64,000 nt of DNA from Caballeronia hypogeia (lineage in GTDB: Bacteria > Pseudomonadota > Gammaproteobacteria > Burkholderiales > Burkholderiaceae), in contig NZ_FCOA02000001.1 in assembly GCF_001544875.2 (NCBI RefSeq), forward strand, positions 620,001 to 684,000. The letters run 5' to 3'. Made by a program: the position numbers and the translations under genes. Shown piece after piece: positions 40,502 through 49,800 of the stretch (its first letter is position 1; each line of letters begins with the position of its first letter). The notes below the pieces were generated by a model. The model saw only the letters and a program-made list of their open reading frames with translations, made no database searches and was not told the origin of the DNA.

Positions 40502-41449
40502 ATGACCATCGACGCCGCCTTGCTTCGCTACTATCGCGCGATTGCGGAGGCTTTTCCACTTCTGGCGCCTCACGCCGCCGCCGCCGCGGTACGCGCCCGG
40601 TTCAGCGACGTCGCCAAAACCTACGCACGCGACCGCGGCGACGCAGTCATGAGCGAAGAGATGGAGATTCCGCTACCTGGCCGCACGCTGGCTGCGCGCC
40701 TCTATAAGCCGAGCGCGGGACATGGCGCACTGCCGTTGCTCGTCTATTTCCATGGCGGCGGATGGGTAGTCGGCGACCTCGACACACACGACGGCCTCGT
40801 CGAGCGCCTTGCCCACGATTCGCACTGCGCAGTGGTGAGCGTCGATTACCGGCTCGCTCCCGAGCACCCGTTTCCCGCGCCATGCGACGACGCGCTCGAC
40901 GCGCTGATCTGGCTCGCGGAGCACCGCACCCGGCTCGGCTTCGCGGCGGATCGGCTGGCCGTCGGCGGCGACAGCGCGGGCGCTCACCTGGCGGTGGTGG
41001 CGGCGCGCGCCGCAAACGAGCGCGTGGCGGGTCTCGTCGGCTTGCAGGTGCTGCTCTATCCGGTCATGCGCCGCCAGTTCGAGAGTCCGAGCTGCATTGC
41101 CAACGCGAACGGTCCCGGCCTGACCAACGACGAGATGAAGTGGTACTGGACCCAGTTCCTTTCCGGCGAGACGCCGCACGACCACGACGTCCGCGCATTC
41201 CCGCTCTCAGAGCCGTTCGAGCGCACGCCGGCGCCCGCGCTCGTCGTGGCGGCAGCCTACGATCCGCTCTACGACGACGCCATTGAACTCAAGCGCTTTC
41301 TGGAAGCGAACGGCGGCCGCGTCGAAATGATCGACGCGCACGACATGACGCACGGCTTCGCGCGCATGCATTCACAATCCGAAGCGGCGCACGGCTGGCT
41401 GCGCAGGATCGGCGAGCGCACCCGCGAACTGGTGCGCGCCGCGCGCTAG
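40502..41449 (+). CDS. Alpha/beta hydrolase, hormone-sensitive-lipase family esterase
   Basis: The 315-residue protein carries the HSL oxyanion motif YFHGGGWVVGD near residue 82, the nucleophile elbow GGDSAGAHLAV near residue 158, catalytic Asp in AAYDPLYDDA and His in MTHGFARM. It hydrolyses esters of short to medium acids. The N-terminal cap region (residues 1-60) is Ala-rich. TTGGAGAC before ATG 40502 decides the start. There is no visible signal peptide, so it is cytosolic. It is convergent with the PheC-like gene, the two stops being 2 bp apart. Confidence 0.9.
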   Translation: MTIDAALLRYYRAIAEAFPLLAPHAAAAAVRARFSDVAKTYARDRGDAVMSEEMEIPLPGRTLAARLYKPSAGHGALPLLVYFHGGGWVVGDLDTHDGLVERLAHDSHCAVVSVDYRLAPEHPFPAPCDDALDALIWLAEHRTRLGFAADRLAVGGDSAGAHLAVVAARAANERVAGLVGLQVLLYPVMRRQFESPSCIANANGPGLTNDEMKWYWTQFLSGETPHDHDVRAFPLSEPFERTPAPALVVAAAYDPLYDDAIELKRFLEANGGRVEMIDAHDMTHGFARMHSQSEAAHGWLRRIGERTRELVRAAR

Positions 41450-41451
41450 CG

Positions 41452-42297
41452 TTATTTTAGCCACTTGTCGTACACGGCCTGGAACTCGCCCGACGAACGG
41501 GCGAGATGCAGCCACTGATCGACATACTGCTGGAACGGCACGTCGCCGCGCGGCAGCAGATACGCCTTCTCGCCGAACTGGAATGGCTTGTCCGGATGCA
41601 CCGAGCACAGGCCGGGGTTGAGCTTCTGCTGCAGTAAGGTCTCGGATGCATCCGTGACCATCACGTCGGCCTTGCCTTCGAGAATTTGCTTGAAGATGGT
41701 CACGTTGTCCGGATACTCGATCAGCTGCGAATGCGGAAAGAACTGCTTCGCGAAGCGTTCGTTCGTGCCACCCGGATTGACGATGGTGCGCACGCCCGGC
41801 TGATCGATCTGCGCCACGGTCTGATATTTCTCCACATCCTCGCAGCGAACGATGGGCGTCTTGCCATCTTCCATGTAGGGCGCCGTGAAGAACGCGCGCT
41901 TTTGCCGCTCCAGCGTGGTCGAGACGCCACCCACGGCGATATCGCACTTCGCGATGAAGTCGTTCATCAGGTTCGACCACGACGTCTTCACGAACTCCGC
42001 CTGAGCGCCGAGCGACTTCGCGAGGCTGTTCGCGAGATCGATGTCGATGCCCTCGAACTGCCCGTCCGGCTTCAGGAACGAGTACGGCTTGTAGTCGCCC
42101 GTGGTGCAGACTCGCAGCGTGTGGCGCGCGAGCACATCGTCGAGCCGCGTGGGCGTGACAACCGGCGCCGGTGCGGCGGGCTGCGCGCCCGAGACAGTGC
42201 CGGCCTGGATCGTTTGAGACTGCGCGACTCCGGCAACGGCGAGTGAGATCGCGATGGCGGAAGCGGTCGAGGCGAGACGGACAGACGTGCGGTTCAT
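41452..42297 (-). CDS. pheC: Cyclohexadienyl dehydratase PheC-like periplasmic protein
   Basis: The 281-residue protein has a signal peptide (MNRTSVRLASTASAIAISLA; cleavage near VAQSQ) and an SBP_bac_3 fold. Several blocks match the periplasmic enzyme PheC rather than a transport receptor: TTGDYKPYSF (65-74), TSWSNLMNDFIAKCDIAVGG, AQIDQPGVRTIVNPGGTNER, PDNVTIFKQILEGKADVMVT, NPGLCSVHPDKPFQFGEKAY with LLPRGD, and VDQWLHLARSSGEF. PheC converts prephenate to phenylpyruvate and arogenate to phenylalanine. No ABC permease or ATPase gene adjoins it, which also favours an enzyme. AGGAAA precedes ATG 42297. The catalytic residues were not checked individually. Confidence 0.8.
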   Translation of the reverse strand: MNRTSVRLASTASAIAISLAVAGVAQSQTIQAGTVSGAQPAAPAPVVTPTRLDDVLARHTLRVCTTGDYKPYSFLKPDGQFEGIDIDLANSLAKSLGAQAEFVKTSWSNLMNDFIAKCDIAVGGVSTTLERQKRAFFTAPYMEDGKTPIVRCEDVEKYQTVAQIDQPGVRTIVNPGGTNERFAKQFFPHSQLIEYPDNVTIFKQILEGKADVMVTDASETLLQQKLNPGLCSVHPDKPFQFGEKAYLLPRGDVPFQQYVDQWLHLARSSGEFQAVYDKWLK

Positions 42298-42479
42298 CGA
42301 TTTTCCTGGTTGTTTTGTGTGCGCCCGTGAATGATAGCGAGCCGACGGCGCCCCCGAACATTCGGCCAAACGTCATAAGCCGCATCCCATGTGACTTCCT
42401 GAATTGCCGTCCTCAGCCGGCGTAAACACGAGGCTGGTCCGGTAGAATGAACGATTCTTTGCCTTCAGCATCGAGCGAC

Positions 42480-43577
42480 GTGGCACACACTCTTCTGAAC
42501 GACACCTTCCTGCGCGCGCTCCTGCGCCAGCCGACCGACTACACGCCCATCTGGCTGATGCGCCAGGCAGGCCGGTATCTGCCCGAATACAACGCAACGC
42601 GCACGCGTGCGGGCAGCTTTCTCGGACTGGCAAAGAATCCGGATTACGCCACTGAGGTGACGCTTCAGCCGCTCGAACGTTTCCCGCTCGACGCCGCAAT
42701 TCTCTTCTCCGATATCCTCACCGTGCCCGACGCCATGGGCCTCGGTCTGAATTTCGTGCAAGGCGAAGGCCCGCGCTTCGAGCGCACCGTGCGCACCGAG
42801 GACGACGTGAAGCGCCTCGCGGTGCCCGACATCGGCGCGACGCTGTCCTACGTCACCGACGCCGTGCGCCAGATCCGTCGCGCGCTCACCGACGCGCAAG
42901 GGCGCCAGCGCGTGCCGCTGATCGGCTTTTCCGGCAGTCCGTGGACGCTTGCGTGCTACATGGTGGAAGGCGGCGGCTCGGACGATCACCGCACGGTCAA
43001 GTCGATGGCGTATGCGCGGCCCGATCTGATGCATCGCATCCTCGAGGTCAATGCACAAGCCGTCACGGCTTACCTGAACGCGCAGATCGAAGCCGGTGCG
43101 CAAGCCGTGATGATTTTCGACACCTGGGGCGGTGCGCTTGCGGACGGCGCGTATCAGCGCTTCTCGCTCGAATACATCGCGAAGGTGGTCGCGGGCCTGA
43201 AGCGCGAGCATGAGGGCGAACGCGTGCCGGTTATCACGTTCACGAAGGGCGGCGGTCTGTGGCTCGAACAGATCGCCGCGACGGGCGTGGACGCCGTCGG
43301 CCTCGACTGGACCATGAACCTTGGTATCGCGCGGGAGAAAGTCGGATCGCGTGTGGCGCTGCAAGGGAACATCGATCCGAGCGTGCTGTTCGCGCCGCCC
43401 GCGACGATTCGCACGGAAGCGCGCGCCGTCCTCGACAGCTTCGGGAATTTTCCGGGCCATGTCTTCAATCTGGGCCACGGCATATCGCAATTCACGCCGC
43501 CCGAGCACGTCGCCGAGCTCGTGGACGAGGTTCATCGTCACAGCCGTGCTATCCGTGCCGGACAGCCCGTGCGCTGA
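42480..43577 (+). CDS. hemE: Uroporphyrinogen decarboxylase
   Basis: The 365-residue cytosolic heme enzyme removes four carboxyl groups from uroporphyrinogen [23 protein letters not shown] contains the active-site Arg, and [19 protein letters not shown] is the second signature. GTG 42480 gives [15 protein letters not shown], the family N-terminus. An ATG at 42447 would add eleven residues, but it overlaps a TAGAAT (42443-42448) that may be the -10 box. The ribosome site for GTG is weak. The terminal [20 protein letters not shown] is typical. Confidence 0.96.
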   Translation: MAHTLLNDTFLRALLRQPTDYTPIWLMRQAGRYLPEYNATRTRAGSFLGLAKNPDYATEVTLQPLERFPLDAAILFSDILTVPDAMGLGLNFVQGEGPRFERTVRTEDDVKRLAVPDIGATLSYVTDAVRQIRRALTDAQGRQRVPLIGFSGSPWTLACYMVEGGGSDDHRTVKSMAYARPDLMHRILEVNAQAVTAYLNAQIEAGAQAVMIFDTWGGALADGAYQRFSLEYIAKVVAGLKREHEGERVPVITFTKGGGLWLEQIAATGVDAVGLDWTMNLGIAREKVGSRVALQGNIDPSVLFAPPATIRTEARAVLDSFGNFPGHVFNLGHGISQFTPPEHVAELVDEVHRHSRAIRAGQPVR

Positions 43578-44036
43578 GTGCGTCCGAAAGTGGCGCTTTC
43601 GGACGCCTGCCGCATTGCAGCATCGATGCACCGGCATGGGTTGTCAGTCGCTGCACCATTTCGTCCGGATCGCCCGCCTCAGGCCGCGTCCCGCGATGTC
43701 AAGAGTGACTTATACACAGTTCATTCGCTGCGGCGCGCCATCAGACGTATGGCTGCGGGCAACCAATAACGTCTCTCTATATGCGTCGCAAATCCATGTT
43801 TTTAAATGATTTTCGGCAGCCTTGCCCGAAATGTGGGCCAGCGCACATAAGGGGCTCGTGGCATTGTTTGCGGCGATCTCGAACGCACTTCTCAACAAAG
43901 TTATCCACAGGCCTGTGGAAAGCATCGGAAATCTAAAAATAATCTGCGGCTTACCGGCGATTCTGATGTTTCACTTTAACTTCGCCCGCGTCAGGCTCGC
44001 ACTTCCGTCGTACGACTGTCCACGGGGTCATGCACC
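43578..44036. other. hemE-priA gap with two strict DnaA boxes
   Basis: No gene is credible in these 459 bases. Two perfect TTATNCACA boxes occur: TTATACACA (43710-43718) and TTATCCACA (43901-43909), both on the plus strand. A weaker minus-strand box CTTTCCACA (complement of 43914-43922) adjoins the second. The stretch 43761-43810 is AT-rich. It may be DnaA control of priA, a DnaA-titrating site, or an alternative oriC. Confidence 0.45.
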
Positions 44037-46277
44037 ATGACAGACGTCTTCGTGCGAGTTGCCGTGGATCAGCCGATGCACGTGTTGTTCGATTACCGCT
44101 ATGCGCTTTCCGACGCACCCGCTGTCGGCCTGCTGGTGCAGGTGCCGTTCGGGCGGCGCGAGGTAGTCGGCCTGATCTGCGAGATCGCCGCGACGACCGA
44201 AGTGCCCGCCGACAAGCTGCGCAGCGTCACCGCCGTGTGCAGCGAATGCGCGCCGCTTTCCGAAGCGTGGCTCGCGCTTGCGGGATTCGGGGCGGATTAC
44301 TACCAGCGCGGTTTGGGCGAAGTCGCGTTGCCGGCGCTGCCGCAGGCGTTGCGCGACGCCTCGCGCTGGAGTCGTCTGTTCGCGGTCGAGCCGCATTACC
44401 GGCTTGTGCCGGAAGGCCGCGCGCAGCTTCCGGACGCGCTGCCCGCGCGTGCGAGCGCCTTGCGTCGCCTCGCCGAAGCGCTTGCCGAACGGCCGACGCT
44501 CGGCCTGTCCGACGCCCGCGCGCTGCATCCCAAAGCCAGCGCGACTTTCGACGACTGGCTCGCGCGCGGCTGGATCGAACCCGCGACGCTCGAGGCGCCG
44601 GATATGCCGGAGTCAGATGCACCGTCGATCGCCGCTCCGCTGCCCGTGCTGACGGACGAACAACGCGACGCCGTAGAGGCCATCGCGAATGCGCGCGGCT
44701 TCGCGCCGTTCCTGCTGCATGGCGTGACCGGCAGTGGAAAGACCGAGGTCTATCTGCACGCGCTCGCGGTGCTGCTGGCCGCCCGTCCCGACGCGCAGGC
44801 GCTCGTCCTCGTGCCCGAAATCAACCTGACGCCCCAGTTCGAAGCCGCGTTCCGCGCGCGTTTCGCGGCGCTCGCGCACGGTTCGATCGTCACGATGCAC
44901 AGCGGTCTTGCGGAAGGCGAGCGCGCGCGCAACTGGCTCGCGGCGCATACGGCCGGCGCGCGCATTGTGCTCGGCACGCGCCTCGCGATTCTCGCGTCGA
45001 TGCCGAAGCTCGCGATGATCGTCGTCGACGAGGAGCACGATCCTGCCTACAAGCAGCAGGAAGGCCTGCGCTATTCCGCGCGCGATCTCGCCGTCTGGCG
45101 CGCGAAGCAGCTCGATATTCCGGTCGTGCTGGGATCGGCGACGCCGTCGCTCGAAACCTGGCACCAGGCGGAGCAGGGCCGCTACACCCGGCTCACGCTC
45201 ACGCGCCGTGCGGTGGCCGATGCGGCGCTGCCGACCGTGCGGCTCATCGACCTGGAAGAGGAAAGACAGCGCGGGCGCGCATCGGTGGAAGGGCTGGCCG
45301 GACCGCTGATCGCCGCGTTGAAGGCGCGTCTGGAGCGCGGCGAACAGAGTCTCGTGTTCCTGAACCGGCGCGGCTACGCGCCGATTCTTTCGTGCGACGC
45401 CTGCGGCTGGGTCGCGGGCTGCCCGCGTTGCAGCGCCTACGCCGTGCTGCACAAGCCGGAGCGCGCGCTGCGTTGTCACCATTGCGGATGGGAATCGCGC
45501 ATTCCGAAGTCGTGCCCGGACTGCGGCAATATCGATATCGCGCCGATGGGCCGTGGCACGCAACGGGTCGAGGAAACGCTCGCGGCCGTGGTGCCGGGCG
45601 CACGCGTGCTGCGCATTGACGCCGACAGCACGCGCCGCAAGGGCAGCGCGCAGGCGCTGTTTTCAGACGTGCACGCCGGCGAGGTCGACATTCTGGTCGG
45701 CACGCAAATGATCGCGAAAGGCCACGACTTTCGGCGCGTGACCCTCGTCGGCGTGCTGAATGCCGACACCGCGCTCTTCTCCCACGACTTTCGCGCGAGC
45801 GAACGGCTTTTCGCGCAACTCACGCAGGTGAGCGGCCGTGCGGGCCGCGCCGGTTTGCCCGGCGAGGTGATGATCCAGACGCGTTATCCACGTCACGCGC
45901 TATATCAGGCTTTGACGCGGCAAGACTACGTGGGATTTGCCAATTCGACGCTCGCCGAGCGGGGCGACGCGCGCCTGCCACCCTTCGTCTATCAGGCGAT
46001 GCTGCGCGCCGAAGGCCGCACGCTGGAAGCGGCGCTGGCGTTTCTGGAGCAAGCGGCGGCGGGGTTCGCGCCTTTGCCGGGTGCGGATCGCGTGACCGTC
46101 TATGACGCGGTGCCGCTCACCATCGTGAAAGTGTTCAATGTGCATCGGGCGCAACTGCTGCTCGAAAGCGCGTCGCGTGCGGCGCTCCAGGCGTCGCTGC
46201 GCGCGTGGCAACCGGTGCTGCGCTCGCTCAAGGGCGTGCTGCGCTGGAACGTCGAAGTCGATCCGCTGGACGTGTGA
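44037..46277 (+). CDS. priA: Primosomal replication restart helicase PriA
   Basis: The 746-residue 3'-5' DNA helicase reloads the replisome at stalled forks. The N-terminal DNA-binding domain begins VFVRVAVDQPMHVLFDYRYA. Walker A is LLHGVTGSGKTEVYLHAL near residue 233, with Walker B VVDEEHDPAYKQQEG. The zinc-binding insert has cysteine pairs CDACGWVAGCPRC and LRCHHCGWESRIPKSCPDCG. C-terminal helicase motifs include GTQMIAKGHDFRRVTLVGVL and QVSGRAGRAG. All expected parts are intact and the length is normal. ATG 44037 has no strong ribosome site. Confidence 0.97.
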   Translation: MTDVFVRVAVDQPMHVLFDYRYALSDAPAVGLLVQVPFGRREVVGLICEIAATTEVPADKLRSVTAVCSECAPLSEAWLALAGFGADYYQRGLGEVALPALPQALRDASRWSRLFAVEPHYRLVPEGRAQLPDALPARASALRRLAEALAERPTLGLSDARALHPKASATFDDWLARGWIEPATLEAPDMPESDAPSIAAPLPVLTDEQRDAVEAIANARGFAPFLLHGVTGSGKTEVYLHALAVLLAARPDAQALVLVPEINLTPQFEAAFRARFAALAHGSIVTMHSGLAEGERARNWLAAHTAGARIVLGTRLAILASMPKLAMIVVDEEHDPAYKQQEGLRYSARDLAVWRAKQLDIPVVLGSATPSLETWHQAEQGRYTRLTLTRRAVADAALPTVRLIDLEEERQRGRASVEGLAGPLIAALKARLERGEQSLVFLNRRGYAPILSCDACGWVAGCPRCSAYAVLHKPERALRCHHCGWESRIPKSCPDCGNIDIAPMGRGTQRVEETLAAVVPGARVLRIDADSTRRKGSAQALFSDVHAGEVDILVGTQMIAKGHDFRRVTLVGVLNADTALFSHDFRASERLFAQLTQVSGRAGRAGLPGEVMIQTRYPRHALYQALTRQDYVGFANSTLAERGDARLPPFVYQAMLRAEGRTLEAALAFLEQAAAGFAPLPGADRVTVYDAVPLTIVKVFNVHRAQLLLESASRAALQASLRAWQPVLRSLKGVLRWNVEVDPLDV

Positions 46278-46334
46278 CTTGGTTGTGATGCCGGCCGCGC
46301 CCCCCGACGCAACCGGCCTCCTCATTCATGCCGA

Positions 46335-46490
46335 TCAGACTTTCGCGCGGGAAACGCTCGCGCGCTCCGAGCCGCGCTCGTCGCGGGCTTCGTCGGAACC
46401 GTGCACGCGCGGCGACGCGCCTCGCACGAACAATACGATGCAGACTGCGAACATCGCCCAAACGCTGGCTACCATCATCCAAGTGCTCAT
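46335..46490 (-). CDS. Small single-helix membrane protein, hypothetical
   Basis: The 51-residue frame starts MSTWMMVASVWAMFAVCIVL, a membrane helix, followed by FVRGASPRVHGSDEARDERG and a charged tail ending SRAKV. GGGAGA is spaced about 9 bp before ATG 46490 on the minus strand, a good sign of translation. The open frame extends further upstream, but the ribosome site and helix favour this start. It is convergent with priA. I do not know a function; small one-helix proteins of this kind often attach to larger membrane complexes. Confidence 0.55.
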   Translation of the reverse strand: MSTWMMVASVWAMFAVCIVLFVRGASPRVHGSDEARDERGSERASVSRAKV

Positions 46491-46692
46491 GCTCGTTATT
46501 CTCCCGATGCGCGGTGGTCTGGCCGCGAATGCCGCGCCGGCGGCGCGCACTGGGGTTATATCGGCTGCATCGGGGGAGTTACTTAGGGCGTATCCCAAAA
46601 AAATTTCGGTTAGGGAAACTACTAGGCCGAAAACGCCACGCGCCGTCCGGCGGCGCACCGCGCAAAGCCTTGTCGCATAAGGGTTTCATTGT

Positions 46693-46728
46693 GGTGCAAC
46701 CTTAGCGAAAATCTCGGTTGCACCTTTT
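46693..46728. promoter_or_regulatory. Inverted GTTGCA operator pair before putA
   Basis: GGTGCAACC (46693-46701) and GGTTGCACC (46716-46724) form a perfect 9-bp inverted repeat with a 14-base spacer, followed by TTTTAT. Each arm contains GTTGCA (or its complement), the core recognised by the ribbon-helix-helix domain of E. coli PutA. The site lies about 75-110 bp before the putA start. The hairpin plus T-run could also act as a terminator or attenuator. Confidence 0.6.
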
Positions 46729-46801
46729 ATATCAGCGGAGTACGATTCGCCAACTTTTCAGGTCTCTCGCCGGGTGGGCACGACCGGCATACGAAGGAAA
46801 T

Positions 46802-49800
46802 ATGGCGAGCACAACCTTAGGCGTCAAAGTCGACGATCTGCTGCGTTCCCGGCTGAAAGATGCCGCGACGCGCCTCGAGCGCACTCCCCACTGGCTGATC
46901 AAGCAGGCGATCTTCGCGTACCTGGAGCGCATCGAGCACGGCCAGTTGCCGCCCGAGCTGTCGGGTGCGAACGGCTCTTCCGAACTGGCCGAGTCGGCTT
47001 CGGCGGATAGCGACGAAGACGGCGCGCCACATCCTTTCCTCGATTTCGCGCAGAACGTGCAGCCGCAGTCCGTGCTGCGCGCGGCGATCACGGCCGCGTA
47101 TCGACGGCCGGAGCCGGAGTGCGTGCCGTTTCTGATCGGACAGGCGCGTCTGCCGTCGAATGTTGCCGCGGAAACCGAAAAACTCGCGACCAAGCTCGTC
47201 GAGGCGCTGCGCGCGAAAAGCTCGGGTGGCGGCGTCGAGGGCCTGATCCACGAATTCTCGCTGTCGAGCCAGGAAGGCGTCGCGCTGATGTGCCTGGCCG
47301 AAGCGCTCCTGCGCATTCCCGACCGCGCGACACGCGACGCGCTGATCCGCGACAAGATCAGCAAGGGCGACTGGAAATCGCACATGGGCCAGGCGCCGTC
47401 GCTGTTCGTGAACGCGGCGACGTGGGGCCTCATGATCACCGGCAAGCTCGTGACGACCAACAGCGAAGCGGGGCTTTCGTCCGCGCTGACCCGTCTGATC
47501 GGTCGTGGCGGCGAGCCGCTGATCCGCAAGGGCGTCGATATGGCGATGCGCCTGATGGGCGAGCAGTTCGTCACCGGCGAAACCATTTCCGAAGCGCTCG
47601 CGAACAGTCGCAAGTACGAGGCCCGCGGTTTCCGCTACTCCTACGACATGCTCGGCGAAGCCGCGACGACCGAAGAGGACGCGCAGCGCTACTACGCGTC
47701 CTACGAGCAGGCGATCCACGCGATCGGCAAGGCGGCGGGCGGCCGTGGCATCTACGAAGGCCCGGGCATTTCAATCAAGCTCTCCGCGCTGCATCCGCGC
47801 TACTCGCGCGCGCAGCAGGAACGCACGATGAACGAGCTGCTGCCGCGCGTGCGCTCGCTCGCGCAACTGGCGCGCCGTTACGACATCGGCCTGAACATCG
47901 ACGCTGAAGAAGCCGATCGTCTCGAACTGTCGCTCGATCTGCTCGAAGCGCTGTGCTTCGATCCGGAACTCGCGGGCTGGAACGGCATCGGCTTCGTGGT
48001 GCAGGGTTATCAGAAGCGCTGCCCGTTCGTGATCGACTATCTGATCGATCTCGCGCGCCGCAGCCGCCATCGTTTGATGATCCGTCTCGTGAAGGGCGCG
48101 TACTGGGATACTGAAATCAAGCGTGCGCAAGTCGATGGCCTCGAAGGCTATCCGGTCTACACGCGCAAGATCTATACGGACATCTCGTATCTCGCGTGCG
48201 CGAAGAAGCTGCTCGGCGCGCCGGACGCCGTGTATCCGCAATTCGCGACGCACAACGCGTTCACGCTCTCCGCGATCTATCACCTCGCGGGACAGAATTA
48301 CTATCCCGGACAGTACGAGTTCCAGTGCCTGCACGGCATGGGCGAGCCGCTCTACGAAGAAGTGACCGGCCGCGACAAGCTGAACCGTCCGTGCCGCGTG
48401 TATGCGCCGGTCGGCACGCATGAAACGCTGCTCGCGTATCTCGTGCGCCGCCTGCTGGAGAACGGCGCGAACACGTCGTTCGTGAACCGTATTGCCGATG
48501 AATCGATTCCGGTGAAGGAACTGGTGCGCGATCCGATCGACGAAGCGCAAGCCATCACGCCGCTCGGTGCGCCGCACGCGAAGATTCCGCTGCCGCGTCA
48601 GCTCTACGGCAACGAGCGCTCCAACTCGATGGGCCTCGATCTTTCGAACGAGCATCGCCTGGCGTCGCTGTCGTCGGCGTTGCTGGCGAGTGGGAATCAT
48701 CCGTGGCGCGCAGAGCCGATGCTCGAAGGCGGCACTATCATCGAGAACGGCATGAAGCCGCACGATGTGCGCAATCCGTCGGATCTGCGCGATATCGTCG
48801 GCACGGTCGTGGAAGCGTCGCCGGAACAGGTGAGCGCAGCGATCGCGAACGCGGTCGCCGCCGCGCCGATCTGGCAGGCCACGCCCGTCGAGGATCGCGC
48901 CGATTGCCTCGCGCGCGCCGCCGATCTGCTCGAAGCGCAAATGCACACTCTGATGGGCCTCGTGGTGCGCGAAGCCGGCAAGTCGCTGCCGAACGCGATC
49001 GCCGAGATTCGCGAGGCCATCGACTTCCTGCGTTACTACGCGTGGCAGATTCGCGCCGAGTTCTCGAACGATACGCATCGCCCGTTGGGTCCGGTCGTCT
49101 GCATCAGCCCGTGGAACTTCCCGCTGGCGATCTTCATGGGTCAGGTCGCCGCCGCGCTCGCGGCCGGCAATCCGGTGCTGGCTAAACCCGCCGAGCAAAC
49201 GCCGCTGATCGCAGCGCAAGCCGTGCGCATTCTGCGCGAAGCCGGCGTGCCGGCGGGCGCGGTGCAACTGCTGCCGGGCGACGGCGAAACCGTGGGCGCG
49301 GCGCTCGTCGCCGATCCGCGCACGCGCGCCGTCATGTTCACCGGCTCGACGGAAGTCGCGCGCCTCATCAACAAGACGCTGTCCGAGCGCCTCGATCCGG
49401 ACGGCCGCCCGATTCCGCTGATCGCCGAAACCGGCGGCCAGAACGCGATGATCGTCGATTCGTCGGCCCTCGCGGAACAGGTGGTCGCGGACGTGCTGCA
49501 GTCGTCGTTCGATTCAGCCGGCCAGCGCTGCTCGGCGCTGCGCGTGCTGTGCCTCCAGGACGACGTCGCCGATCGCACGCTCGAAATGCTGACCGGCGCG
49601 ATGAACCAGCTCGCGATCGGCAATCCGGATCGGCTGTCGATCGACGTCGGTCCCGTGATCGACGCCGACGCGAAACGCGGTATCGACGGACACATCGCCG
49701 CGATGCGCGAGAAGGGCCGCAAGGTCGTGCAGTTGCCGATGCCCGACAACTGCGCGCAAGGCACCTTCGTGCCGCCGACGCTGATCGAACTCGACGGCAT

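Noticed and set aside
47771..49267. A 498-codon minus-strand open frame inside putA
   Set aside because: Shadow of putA; no start signals and no protein-like features.
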